From NCBI GenBank assembly GCA_963811605.1, contig CAWESA010000024.1, forward strand, positions 124,001-188,000: a stretch of DNA of 64,000 nt, given 5' to 3'. Origin of the DNA: CAVQLX01 sp963811605 (GTDB taxonomy: Bacteria > Desulfobacterota > Binatia > DP-6). Each line of letters opens with the position of its first letter. The first letter of the stretch is position 1. The notes beneath the pieces were generated by a model, which was not told the DNA's origin, did not search any database, and saw nothing but the letters and a program-made list of their open reading frames with translations. A program made the translations under genes and the position numbers. Positions 16,643 through 25,573 of this stretch are shown in pieces.

Positions 16643-18480
16643 GCGTCCCACAGCGCGTCGCGCAGGCCGGACGATCGCTCGACGCGCGCCGCGACGCCCG
16701 CCTGCACCACGGCGGCCGGCGCCCACACCTCGATGCGCGCCCGCGCGCGCGTCACCGCGGTGTAGAGGAGCTCGCGCGTCACCACGCGCGACGGCTCGGG
16801 CGGCAGCGTGAGGACGACGCGGTCGAACTCCGAGCCCTGGCTCTTGTGGACCGTCATCGCGAAGACGGTCTCGTGCTCGGGAAGGCGCGCGGGCGAGATC
16901 CGTCTCGTGCTTCCCTCTCCGCCCGCAAACGCCACGCTGAGCCGCGTCTCGTCGTCGGGGTCGGGCAACACGATGCCGACGTCGCCATTGTACAGGCCGA
17001 GCACGTGGTCGTTGCGCGTCACCATGACCGGCCGGCCGACGTACCAGGGGCCGCTCGGGCGGATCAGCCGCTGCGTCCCGAGCGCCTCCTCGACCAGCCG
17101 GTTGACGCCGGCCGTACCGCTGGCGCCGGCACGGTGCGCGCAGAGGATGCGAAAGGCCCCGAACGCGTCGAAGATGGCCGCGTCGGGAGCGCCGGCCGCG
17201 ATGTGTGCGAGGTAGCGTGCAAAACCGGCGACGGCCGCCGCTGCGAGCCGGGGGCGCGCCAGGCGGGCGTCGGTCACCGGAAGCCAGCCGACGTCGTCGC
17301 CGCCCGCCTCGAGGATGGCCAGGGCCGCTGCGCCGTCGCCCCGGTTCACCGCCTCGGCCAGGCGCGCGATGCCGCTGTCGGGCGCGAAGCGTCGGCTGTG
17401 GCGCAGGAGCACGACCGCGTCCCGCAAGGGCGACGTGTCGGCGGCGGCGCCCGCCGGGACCGGCTCCCCGGCGACGGCGGACACGCGGGCTGCGAAGTCG
17501 GGAGAGAACCCTGGCGCTTCGCCGCAGACGTCGCCCAGCACGGCGCCTGCCTCGACCGACGCCAGCTGGTCCTTGTCGCCGAGGAGCACCAGCCGGGCCT
17601 CCGGGCGAAGGGCGCGCACCAGCTTGGCCATCAGGGCCAGGTCCACCATCGACGCCTCGTCCACCACCACGACGTCGGCGGTCAGCGGGCGGTCGCCGTC
17701 GAATCCCGCGTGCGTCGAGCTGGAACGGATCCGGAGCAGGCGGTGGATCGTGGACGCCCGGGCGGGGATCGCGGCGCGGAGCGACTCCGGCAATGCATTT
17801 CTCCCAGCTCGCACGGCCTCCTCGAGCCGGGCGGCGGCCTTTCCGGTCGGCGCGACCAGCTCGATGACCGGCATCCGATCCCCGGCCTCGAGCGCCAGCA
17901 GCGCCAGCAGACGGACGACGGTGCTCGTCTTGCCGGTCCCCGGGCCACCGGAGATCACGCACAGCCGGCGCAGGACGGCGGTGATCGCCGCCACGCGCTG
18001 CCACTCGGGACCCGGCGTCGTCCTGTCGCCCGGCAGCAGCGCCGTCACCGCGCCGCGCAGCCGCTCGTCGTCCACGGTCGCATCGACCGCCGCGGCGCGG
18101 GCGCGCAGGGCCACCGCCAGCTCCCGCTCGTAGCACCAGTACCGCCGCAGGTAGAGGCGGTGCGCGCGATCGAGGACGAGTGGCGTGTCCGCATCCGGAG
18201 GCCCGACGACACCGGTCGCGCGCAGGGCCGCGATCCACGCCGGCAGCTCCGGGGTGACGGGCGCGTCCGCCGCGCCGTCGACGAGCGGGCGGCCGGCCGC
18301 CGCGGCCAGATCGGCGCACACGTGGCCGTCGCCCGTGCGGTGGCTCACGAGCGCCGCCGCCCAGCGCAGCGCGGGCGCGTCGGTGCGCCCGAGACGCGCC
18401 AGCAGGTCGGCGAGATGGACGTCGAGATCGGTCAGGTGTCCTGCGTCACGCAACGCCTCGAGCTGCCCGCGCGGCGTCAT
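16627..18480 (-). CDS. recD: Exodeoxyribonuclease V subunit alpha (RecD)
   Basis: 617 residues, close to E. coli RecD (608). The 5'-3' helicase of RecBCD, which unwinds double-strand ends for recombinational repair and degrades foreign DNA. An N-terminal domain (1-165) is followed by a superfamily 1B helicase: Walker A GGPGTGKT with Lys184, Walker B VVVDEASMVD, the helicase motif MTVHKSQGSEFDRVVL and LLYTAVTRARARIEVW at the C-terminus. The ATG overlaps the recB stop (ATGA), indicating translational coupling. Last gene of the recC-recB-recD operon; its end overlaps the coiled-coil/RelE-like gene by 16 bases. Confidence 0.96.
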   Translation of the reverse strand: MTPRGQLEALRDAGHLTDLDVHLADLLARLGRTDAPALRWAAALVSHRTGDGHVCADLAAAAGRPLVDGAADAPVTPELPAWIAALRATGVVGPPDADTPLVLDRAHRLYLRRYWCYERELAVALRARAAAVDATVDDERLRGAVTALLPGDRTTPGPEWQRVAAITAVLRRLCVISGGPGTGKTSTVVRLLALLALEAGDRMPVIELVAPTGKAAARLEEAVRAGRNALPESLRAAIPARASTIHRLLRIRSSSTHAGFDGDRPLTADVVVVDEASMVDLALMAKLVRALRPEARLVLLGDKDQLASVEAGAVLGDVCGEAPGFSPDFAARVSAVAGEPVPAGAAADTSPLRDAVVLLRHSRRFAPDSGIARLAEAVNRGDGAAALAILEAGGDDVGWLPVTDARLARPRLAAAAVAGFARYLAHIAAGAPDAAIFDAFGAFRILCAHRAGASGTAGVNRLVEEALGTQRLIRPSGPWYVGRPVMVTRNDHVLGLYNGDVGIVLPDPDDETRLSVAFAGGEGSTRRISPARLPEHETVFAMTVHKSQGSEFDRVVLTLPPEPSRVVTRELLYTAVTRARARIEVWAPAAVVQAGVAARVERSSGLRDALWDAYEVP

Positions 18481-21400
18481 CCGGCGCCGCCGATCCAGCG
18501 ATCGAGCGCCTCGATCAGCGCGCGCGACGGGCGGTCGTGGAACACACCCGACGCCGTGCCCCGCTCGGGGTGCATGCCGCGCAGGAAGAGGTAGAAGACG
18601 CCGCCGACGTGCGCGTCGTAGTCGTAGTCCGGAAGGCGCAGGCGGAGGAGACGGTGCAGCACCACGGTGTAGATGAGGTACTGCAGCCAGTAGGCCTCGC
18701 GCGCCATCGCCGACGGCAGGCGGTCGACGTGGTAATCCTCCAGCCCCGGCCCGAGCCAGTTCGACTTGTAGTCGACCAGCCAGTACCGCCCGTCGGCCTC
18801 GAAGATCAGGTCGATGAAGCCGCGCATGAAGCCGGTCACGTGCCGGAACGCGAGCCCCTCGAGCGAGGCGGCGAACGGGCCGGCACCGAACCCGTGCGGC
18901 TCGAGGACCGCGCGCAGCCCGGGCAGATCGAAGCCGGCCAGCGGATAGGTGAACTCGAGCTCGTCGAGGCGGCGGACCCGCGGCACGTCGCCGAGTCGGA
19001 CGCGGCCGGCGACGTCGAGGGGCGTCCTCAGCACGCGCTCGAGCATGTCCCCGACCACCGGCTGCCATTCGGACCCGAAGCCCGCCCGCACGAGCTCGCG
19101 CGCCACCACCTCCCGGCGATGCGCCGGATCGCGCTCCGCGAAGTCGAGGTGCTCGAAGATCGCGTGCAGGCAGGTCCCCGCGCGCGTGCCGCGGGGGAAG
19201 GTGAACATGGTGTGGGCCGCGTCGTCGTCCTCCGCGCGCGCGGGACCGCGCGTCGCATCGTGGTCCGGCTCCTCCCCCGCGCGATCGCTCGCCAGCCCGC
19301 TGAAGCTGGCCAGCCGCCACGTCCAGTCGAGACGACGCCGCAGCGGCCGCGCCGTCAGCGGACCGGCCGTCTCCGCCGTCGCCAGCCGGATGCCGGCGCC
19401 GGCATCCGGAAGCGGCTCCACGCGGATCGTGCCGCCGCTGCGCCGGGCCAGGTCGTCGAGATCGGCGCGCAGGACGGCGTCGCTCATGCGATCGCGCTGC
19501 GCCCGGAGCTGCGATTCGGAATCGGCGTCCGGCGTGGCGTGGAGGAGCCAGAACGGCGCCGCGGTGTGCGAATCGCCGGTCATGCCCCACACGATGGTGC
19601 AGCGGTGGATCGCGCGCGTGACCGCGACGTAGAACAGGCGGAGCTGCTCCCCGAGCTCCTCCCGGCAGGCCTGCGCCCGCAGCCTGCTCCCGCGCTCGGA
19701 CTCGAGCTCGAGCGTGGGCCGGTCGTCCTGGTCGGGATCGTGGCACACGACGTCGCGCTGGCGATACGCGTCGAGCGCGAAGAGCCGCCCGTCCCAGACG
19801 AAGGGACAGAACACGACGGGGTACTCGAGCCCCTTGCTCTTGTGGACCGTGACGATCTTGACCACGTTCTCGTCGCTCTCCAGGCGAAGCTGCTGCTCCT
19901 CGCTCGCGGGGTGCTCCTCGGCCGCCCGCTCGGCCATCCACTGCACCAGCGCGTCGAGCCCACGGGGATGGCGCGCCGCTTCCTCCTGCAGCAGCTCGCC
20001 CAGATGCAGCAGGTTGGTCAGGCGACGCTCCCCGTCCGCATACTCGAGCAGGCGGGGCGACACGCCCTCGCGCGCCAGCAGCTCGCGCAGCATGCGGCCG
20101 AACCCGTGATCGCGCCACACGAGATGATAGTGATGGAAGGCCTCCACCCGCTCCGACCAGGCCCGGTCGTCGTCCAGGAGTGCGACCAGCTGCTCGCCCG
20201 ACACGTCGAGCAGCTCGGTCCCGAGGGCGGCGCGAACGACCTCGTCGCGCCCGGGATCGGCGACCGCGAGCAGAACGCGCCGCAGGTCCTCTGCCTCGGG
20301 GCTCGCGAACACGCTGTCGGCCGCCTGCTGGACGCTCGGCACGCCGCGCCGCGCGAGGGCGTCCGCCACCAGTCGGCCCTGGCGGTGGCTGCGGACGAGA
20401 ACGGCGATGTCGCCGCCCGCGAGGCGACGCGGCGGCCGATCGGGATCGGGCACTGCGGTCTTGCCCTCGGCGGCGAGCTGGAGCAGGCGGGTGATCTCCC
20501 CCGCGGTCGACTCCGCGGCCCGACGCGCCGCCACGTTCTTCGTCATCACCCTGTGGCTCTCGTCGGCGTCGCGCTCGAGCATCCAGATGCGGAACGGCTC
20601 CGCCGGCTCACCGGCGATCGCCAGCGGCTCGCCGGCTCGCGCCGCCTCGACCGGCAGAAACGGGATGGCGTCGAGCACGAAGGGACGGCCCGCGCGTGCG
20701 AAGAGCGCGTTGGTGGCGGCGATCAAGCCCGGCTCCGAGCGCCAGTTGCGGACCAGGTCGTGGCGCGCGTCGGCATCACCCCTGGCCGTCAGGTAGGCGT
20801 ACACGTCGGCGCCGCGGAACCGGTAGATGGCCTGCTTCGGGTCCCCGACCACGAAGAGCGGCCGATCGGTGTCGCCCCAGATGGCCCGGAGGATGTCGTA
20901 TTGCACGGGATCGGTATCCTGGAACTCGTCGACCAGCGCGGCGTGCCAGCGGGCGCGCAGCCGGGCGACCAGGCTCGGGCCGTGCGGCCCGGCGAGGGCA
21001 CGGCGCAGCTCGAGCAGCAGGTCGTCGAACGACTGCAGTCGCCCCTCACGCTTGCGCTCCTCGAGCGCGGTCCGTACCTCCACGAGCAGGGCGGCCTTGA
21101 GCGCCGCGAGGCCGCGCCCGAGCGCCTCGCCCACCTGCTCGAGGCCGTCGACGAACGTCTCCACCAGCCCGAGCGCTTCGTGGGTCCGTGACGTCCGCCC
21201 CTTCTTCCACGAGCGCGCGACCTCGCTGGCGGTCAGCTTGCCGAGCTGCTCGAAGGGACGGAGTCCGGGCAGCTCGGCGCGCAGGTACGCGTCCATGCGG
21301 CGCAGCCACGTGAGCACGGACGCCGGGCGGTATTTCTGCTGGTTGAGCCCTTCGTCGAGCAGCAACGCCTCGACCGCGCCGCGCGCCGCCGGCCACGCGG

Positions 21401-22064
21401 CGCGGAGCCTCCGCCACGCCTCCAGGCAGACCTCCTCGCAGGACGCATCCCCGGGCAGGACGCGCATCGCCGCGATGTGCAGATCGGGACGCCCGAGGTA
21501 GCCGCCGGCGGCGAGGGCGAGCGCGTCGGGCGTCACCTTGCGGTCGATCAGATGCTGCGCGAACAGCAACGACGCGCCGCTCACCCGGCGCCGCCAGAAG
21601 TCGTCCACCGCGTCCTGCACGAGCTCGCCGGTGTCGGCCACGAGCTCGACGTCGAAGGGCAGCCCGCTCTCGAACGCGCTCTCGACCAGGGCGCGCCGGC
21701 AGAAGCCGTGGATGGTGAGGATGCCGGCGAGGTCGAAGTCGGTGAGGGCCTTCCGGAGGCGGCGTTCCGCCTCGGCGGGGTCGCGGACGCGCGCCACCAG
21801 CCCCGCGACCATGTCGTCGGCGCAGGTCCCGTCACGCAGCGCGGAGAGCGCCGCGAGGAGCAGCCCGCGGATGCGCTCGCGCAGCTCCTCGGTGGCCGCG
21901 ACCGTGTAGGTCACGACCAGGATCGCGTCGATCGGAACGCCCTGCTCCATGACCAGGCGCAGGACGAGTCCGGTGATGGTGCGCGTCTTGCCCGTGCCCG
22001 CGCTCGCCTCGATGACCTGGCGCCCCTCGAGCGCGATGGTGTCGAGATCGAAGCGGGGCGTCAC
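18477..22064 (-). CDS. recB: Exodeoxyribonuclease V subunit beta (RecB)
   Basis: 1195 residues (E. coli RecB 1180). A 3'-5' UvrD-like superfamily 1A helicase with a C-terminal PD-(D/E)xK nuclease that cuts DNA in the RecBCD complex. Walker A ASAGTGKT at 20-27, Walker B with DEFQDTDPVQYDIL, NWRSEPGL, the 1B/2B insertion, motif V/VI VHKSKGLEYPVVFCPF and YVAVTRA, then the nuclease domain with GFMRGFIDLIFE and catalytic VD1098-YK1100. All active-site residues are present, so it should be functional. The GTG at 22064 overlaps the recC stop by 4 bases (GTGA) and has a GGAGGGG site. Confidence 0.97.
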   Translation of the reverse strand: MTPRFDLDTIALEGRQVIEASAGTGKTRTITGLVLRLVMEQGVPIDAILVVTYTVAATEELRERIRGLLLAALSALRDGTCADDMVAGLVARVRDPAEAERRLRKALTDFDLAGILTIHGFCRRALVESAFESGLPFDVELVADTGELVQDAVDDFWRRRVSGASLLFAQHLIDRKVTPDALALAAGGYLGRPDLHIAAMRVLPGDASCEEVCLEAWRRLRAAWPAARGAVEALLLDEGLNQQKYRPASVLTWLRRMDAYLRAELPGLRPFEQLGKLTASEVARSWKKGRTSRTHEALGLVETFVDGLEQVGEALGRGLAALKAALLVEVRTALEERKREGRLQSFDDLLLELRRALAGPHGPSLVARLRARWHAALVDEFQDTDPVQYDILRAIWGDTDRPLFVVGDPKQAIYRFRGADVYAYLTARGDADARHDLVRNWRSEPGLIAATNALFARAGRPFVLDAIPFLPVEAARAGEPLAIAGEPAEPFRIWMLERDADESHRVMTKNVAARRAAESTAGEITRLLQLAAEGKTAVPDPDRPPRRLAGGDIAVLVRSHRQGRLVADALARRGVPSVQQAADSVFASPEAEDLRRVLLAVADPGRDEVVRAALGTELLDVSGEQLVALLDDDRAWSERVEAFHHYHLVWRDHGFGRMLRELLAREGVSPRLLEYADGERRLTNLLHLGELLQEEAARHPRGLDALVQWMAERAAEEHPASEEQQLRLESDENVVKIVTVHKSKGLEYPVVFCPFVWDGRLFALDAYRQRDVVCHDPDQDDRPTLELESERGSRLRAQACREELGEQLRLFYVAVTRAIHRCTIVWGMTGDSHTAAPFWLLHATPDADSESQLRAQRDRMSDAVLRADLDDLARRSGGTIRVEPLPDAGAGIRLATAETAGPLTARPLRRRLDWTWRLASFSGLASDRAGEEPDHDATRGPARAEDDDAAHTMFTFPRGTRAGTCLHAIFEHLDFAERDPAHRREVVARELVRAGFGSEWQPVVGDMLERVLRTPLDVAGRVRLGDVPRVRRLDELEFTYPLAGFDLPGLRAVLEPHGFGAGPFAASLEGLAFRHVTGFMRGFIDLIFEADGRYWLVDYKSNWLGPGLEDYHVDRLPSAMAREAYWLQYLIYTVVLHRLLRLRLPDYDYDAHVGGVFYLFLRGMHPERGTASGVFHDRPSRALIEALDRWIGGAG

Positions 22065-25000
22065 GACCCCTCCTCGTTGCGGTGCGCAACCAGCGGACCC
22101 ATCACGCGCTCGGCGAGACGCTCGAACTCCGCGTCCAGCGGGTCCTGCTCGCGCCAGGCGTAGGCGAGATGGGCCTCGACGTTCTCGCCGTCCCGGAAGT
22201 CGTTGCCCTCCCATGCGAGCCGGGCGCATTCGCGCTTCCGGCGCGTGGCCTGGCACCAGGCGAGCGACGTGCGCGGGAAGAATGGCAGGAGGCGATGCAG
22301 TCCCTCCTCGAAGATGCCGGCGAGCTCGAGTAGCCGCTGCCCGGCGTCGTCCACGGGCTGGAACACGAGGGCGCTCTTCTTGCCGAGCCACGTGCTCCGC
22401 CATCCGCTGGCCTGCGGCCGCACGATGTGGAGCACGAGATGGCGGATCCACAGCCTGAGCTCGTCCTGCGGCTTCGGATCGGCGATGCGATACGCGATCA
22501 GGCCGTCGCGGGCGACGTCGCGCAGCTCGCCGCTCAGGCGGACCCGTCCGAGCACGAGCGGCGCGAACGGCACCGTGGTGAGCGGCTCGCCGGTCGTCAC
22601 GGCCTCCAGACGCTGCGCGAACTCGTCGACCGCCGCCTGCTGCCGTCCGAGCTCGACGACGCCCAGCTGACCGAGCGGCAGGAGGCCGCGGGCGCGCAAC
22701 TCCTGCAGGAGCCGCGGCTGCCCGACCGGCTCGGCGCGGCGCTCGAGAAGCTCGACGCGTACGGCGTAGGCGCCCAGTCCATCCAGCACGAACGGCTCGC
22801 GGCGCTCGACGGGCTGCGCCGCCTCGGCGAGGCGCACTCCGAGGCGCTCGCGGAGGAGGTAGGCCGTCGGGTTGGTGAAGAAGGCGAGGAAGCGCTCGAG
22901 GTCGATCGCATAGGCGGTCGGTGGCGCGTCGGGCAGGCGGCGCTCGACGAGCCGGGTCACGGCGCGGCCCCGTCCGCGTCGCCGGCTCGCCTCGCACAGC
23001 TCCGCCGAATAGCCGATCAGGCGGCGCGAGGCGCCGGGCCTGAAGTAGCGCGGACTGAACGCCTGCAGCGGGTGGACGGTCACCAGCTCGGGCACGTCGA
23101 ACCCGCGCGACACGGCGTCGATCAGCTCGCTCACCACCACCGACGGCGGTATGGGCGCGTTGTCGCGGATGCCCCGTCCGACGTAGCTCAGGTAGAGACA
23201 GCGGCGGGCCGAGGCGATCGCCTCGAGGAAGAGGTAGCGGTCGTCGTCACGCCGCGACCGATCGCCGGGCCGGGCGCCTCCGCCCGCCATCAGGTCGAAG
23301 GACGGCGGCGTCCGCGCGCGCGGGAAGCTGCCGTCGTTCATGCCGATCAGACACACGACCTCGAACGGGATGCTGCGCATCGGCACCATGGCGCAGAACG
23401 TGACGCCTCCCGCCAGGAAGCGGCCGCGGGGCGCGGGCTGCTCCAGCGCCCCGCGCAGGAGCGCGCGCACCAGCTCGAGCGACACGGGCGCGTCGTACGC
23501 CGCTCGACCGGCTGCATCGGCGAGGTCGAGGAGGCTGGTACGCACCGCCTGCACGATGCCGGCTTCGTGCTCGTCCGGCGCGATGAAGCGCACCAGGACG
23601 CCCTCCAGCGTGTCGGCCCAGTCCGCCACCGAGCGTGGCGACCCCAGGGCCTCCTCCAGCGCCGCCGCCGCGTCCACGAACGTCACGAGGCGGCCCAGGA
23701 TCTGCGCGTCGCTGCCCTCCACGGCGTCGCAGGGCAGTACGCCAGCATGCAGGCGTCGATCGTCGCCCGCCAGCGCGAAGCCGAGCATCAGCCGATCGAG
23801 CCCGAACCGCCAGGTGTGCTCGGGGCTCGCGGGCAAGGCCAGGTGTTCGCGCATGGCGGCGTCCACGCCCCAGCGCACCGCGCTCTCCCGCACCAGCCGC
23901 TGCACCAGATCGAGGTCGCCGAGCGTGAGGCCGAATCGGCGGTGCACCGCCGGGGTGTCGAGGAGCGCGAGCAGCCGATCGGCCTCGTACCGGCTGCCGG
24001 GTAGGTCGAGCAGGCCGAGAAAGGCCTCGACCAGCGGGCTCTCGGCGCGCAGGCTGCGATCGGCCACCGCGAACGGGATGTGCCGCGCGTCCGGCGCGCC
24101 GCCGAAGACGGCCTCGATGCACGGCGCGTAGGCGTCGATGTCGGGGGTCATCACGACCACGTCCGCCGGCGTCAGGTCGGGGTGATGCTCGAACAGCCAG
24201 TGCAGCTGGTCATGCAGCACCTCCACCTCGCGCATCGGCCCGTGGCAGACGTGCACCTGCAGCGAGCGGTCGTCGTCGCGCACCGGTCCGGGGCTCGAAC
24301 GCTCGCGCAGGGTCAGCAGGTCGGTCTGGAAGGCGTGCAGGAGCGAGTCGTCCTCCGGCTCGACGAAGGCGTCCTCCTCGCGATCGGGTGCGCGTCCGCC
24401 GAGGAGCAGGTCGAGGAAGTCGCGTCCCTGCTTGCCGAGCGACGCGAGGAGGGGATGCCCCGGCTCGGACGCGATCGCGAGCTGCTCGCTCCGCGGGCGA
24501 TCCCAGTAGTGGCGGCTCGGACTCAGGCGAAACAGCGCGACGTCGACGGTGCCGGCGAGCACGCGAAACGCCTCGAGCTCGGCTGGTGGCAAGATCGGAA
24601 TACCGAAGAGCGAGACGCGCGCGGGAAGCGACCCCGGCGGCGGCGCCGCGAGCGCGCGCAACGCCGCCGCCTGGATGCGGGCGCGATGCGGTTCGGTGAT
24701 GCGACCGGCCAGGCGGCGCCACAGCGCCGCCTGCCAGTGATCGTCCGTCCCGGCCTCCCAGCCCGTGATCCAGTGGGGGCGGTACACCAGATACTGATCG
24801 AAGAGATCGGCGATCCGCGCCGCCAGCTCGTGCCGGCCGCGCTCGTCCGCGCTGCCGAGGTATCCCGCCAGCGGTTCGAACGGGGGACCCTCGATCCCCG
24901 CCAGCAGCGCTCGCAGGTGCCAGACGGCAACCCGGGGCTCGAGGGGAGACGATGCGGGCACCTCCGGCACCAGCGCACGGAAGGTCTCCCAGAGAAAGGC

Positions 25001-25195
25001 GCCAGGCAGGGGGAACCGGACGTTGGCGGCAATGCCGAGACGGCGCGCCATCCGCAGCGAGAGCCAGCGCGCCATGCCGCTGCTCTGGACGACGACCACC
25101 TCCGGAACGAGGGGGGCGGGGGGCGACTCCCCCAGTCGCGTGATCAGGCGGTCGGCGAGTATCTCGAGGCGATTGCCGTGAACGAGGGTGAACAC
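22061..25195 (-). CDS. recC: Exodeoxyribonuclease V subunit gamma (RecC)
   Basis: About 1044 residues; the Chi-scanning and scaffold subunit of RecBCD. The N-terminus FTLVHGNRLEILADRLI matches the E. coli RecC opening; VVVQSSGMARWLSLRMARRL, IAANVRFPLPGAFLW, the inactive-helicase signature VVMTPDIDAYAPCIE, IPFEVVCLIGMNDGSFPR and the inactive nuclease-like C-terminal domain follow. I chose GTG 25195 because it gives the family N-terminus; in-frame GTGs at 25225 and 25231 are possible. First gene of the recCBD operon. It is divergent from the sigma-54-controlled small gene across a region of about 190 bases. Chi sequence not predictable here. Confidence 0.94.
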   Translation of the reverse strand: MFTLVHGNRLEILADRLITRLGESPPAPLVPEVVVVQSSGMARWLSLRMARRLGIAANVRFPLPGAFLWETFRALVPEVPASSPLEPRVAVWHLRALLAGIEGPPFEPLAGYLGSADERGRHELAARIADLFDQYLVYRPHWITGWEAGTDDHWQAALWRRLAGRITEPHRARIQAAALRALAAPPPGSLPARVSLFGIPILPPAELEAFRVLAGTVDVALFRLSPSRHYWDRPRSEQLAIASEPGHPLLASLGKQGRDFLDLLLGGRAPDREEDAFVEPEDDSLLHAFQTDLLTLRERSSPGPVRDDDRSLQVHVCHGPMREVEVLHDQLHWLFEHHPDLTPADVVVMTPDIDAYAPCIEAVFGGAPDARHIPFAVADRSLRAESPLVEAFLGLLDLPGSRYEADRLLALLDTPAVHRRFGLTLGDLDLVQRLVRESAVRWGVDAAMREHLALPASPEHTWRFGLDRLMLGFALAGDDRRLHAGVLPCDAVEGSDAQILGRLVTFVDAAAALEEALGSPRSVADWADTLEGVLVRFIAPDEHEAGIVQAVRTSLLDLADAAGRAAYDAPVSLELVRALLRGALEQPAPRGRFLAGGVTFCAMVPMRSIPFEVVCLIGMNDGSFPRARTPPSFDLMAGGGARPGDRSRRDDDRYLFLEAIASARRCLYLSYVGRGIRDNAPIPPSVVVSELIDAVSRGFDVPELVTVHPLQAFSPRYFRPGASRRLIGYSAELCEASRRRGRGRAVTRLVERRLPDAPPTAYAIDLERFLAFFTNPTAYLLRERLGVRLAEAAQPVERREPFVLDGLGAYAVRVELLERRAEPVGQPRLLQELRARGLLPLGQLGVVELGRQQAAVDEFAQRLEAVTTGEPLTTVPFAPLVLGRVRLSGELRDVARDGLIAYRIADPKPQDELRLWIRHLVLHIVRPQASGWRSTWLGKKSALVFQPVDDAGQRLLELAGIFEEGLHRLLPFFPRTSLAWCQATRRKRECARLAWEGNDFRDGENVEAHLAYAWREQDPLDAEFERLAERVMGPLVAHRNEEGS

Positions 25196-25337
25196 GGCCG
25201 CCTCAGCCGCCCCGGAACGACCCACTGTCACCTTCGCGTGACATGGGCCAACCCGATTGTCCTCGCCGGGCGACGGCCGGGGCGCGAACTTGCGTGTGTT
25301 TCCGCGGCGGGCATGCGACCCGACCCACCTCTGGCCC

Positions 25338-25352
25338 TGGCACCGTCCTTGC
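25338..25352 (+). promoter_or_regulatory. Sigma-54 (RpoN) promoter
   Basis: TGGCAC at 25338-25343, 5 bases, TTGC at 25349-25352. This is the sigma-54 consensus TGGCACGNNNNTTGC with exact spacing and a single mismatch (C for G at the seventh position). It lies 37 bases before the ATG at 25390. Sigma-54 promoters need an enhancer-binding activator; no obvious palindromic enhancer was recognised in 25196-25337. Confidence 0.8.
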
Positions 25353-25389
25353 GTATGAGACGCGACAGGTAGAGAGGGAGGCAGGCATC

Positions 25390-25572
25390 ATGACTGCGCA
25401 GACGACGTTGCTTGAGCTGGTGACCGCGGTGACCGACGAGGCCGACAACGAGGACGAGGTGATCGCGACGGTCGTCCACCTGGTGAATTCCGGTGCAGTC
25501 CGACTGTGCGGCAACTTCCGCGGGGCTCGCATCGACCTGACCGGATCCGCCACCAGCCGCCTCCTCGTCTGA
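25390..25572 (+). CDS. Small conserved-looking protein under sigma-54 control
   Basis: 60 residues, ATG with a GGAGG site 7 bases upstream. The sequence is acidic in the middle (TDEADNEDEVIATVVHLVNS) and ends with a short beta-rich stretch RLCGNFRGARIDL; no signal peptide or membrane helix. I recall no named family but the helix-then-strand layout and clean translation signals say it is real. It is transcribed from a near-perfect RpoN promoter and ends one base from the converging histidine kinase stop. A role as a small regulator or adaptor under nitrogen, envelope or motility control is only a guess. Confidence 0.8.
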   Translation: MTAQTTLLELVTAVTDEADNEDEVIATVVHLVNSGAVRLCGNFRGARIDLTGSATSRLLV

Positions 25573-25573
25573 C

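Noticed and set aside
12992..18319. Minus-strand open frame of about 1775 codons opposite the GGDEF, ACP-like, coiled-coil and recD genes
   Set aside because: Composition is Arg/Gly/His-rich without domains, and recognised genes occupy the other strand or frame; an effect of very high GC content.
16627..25195. An AddAB-type or phage-defence helicase-nuclease system
   Set aside because: Gene order, sizes and motifs fit RecC, RecB and RecD with intact RecB nuclease; nothing points to a specialised defence island.
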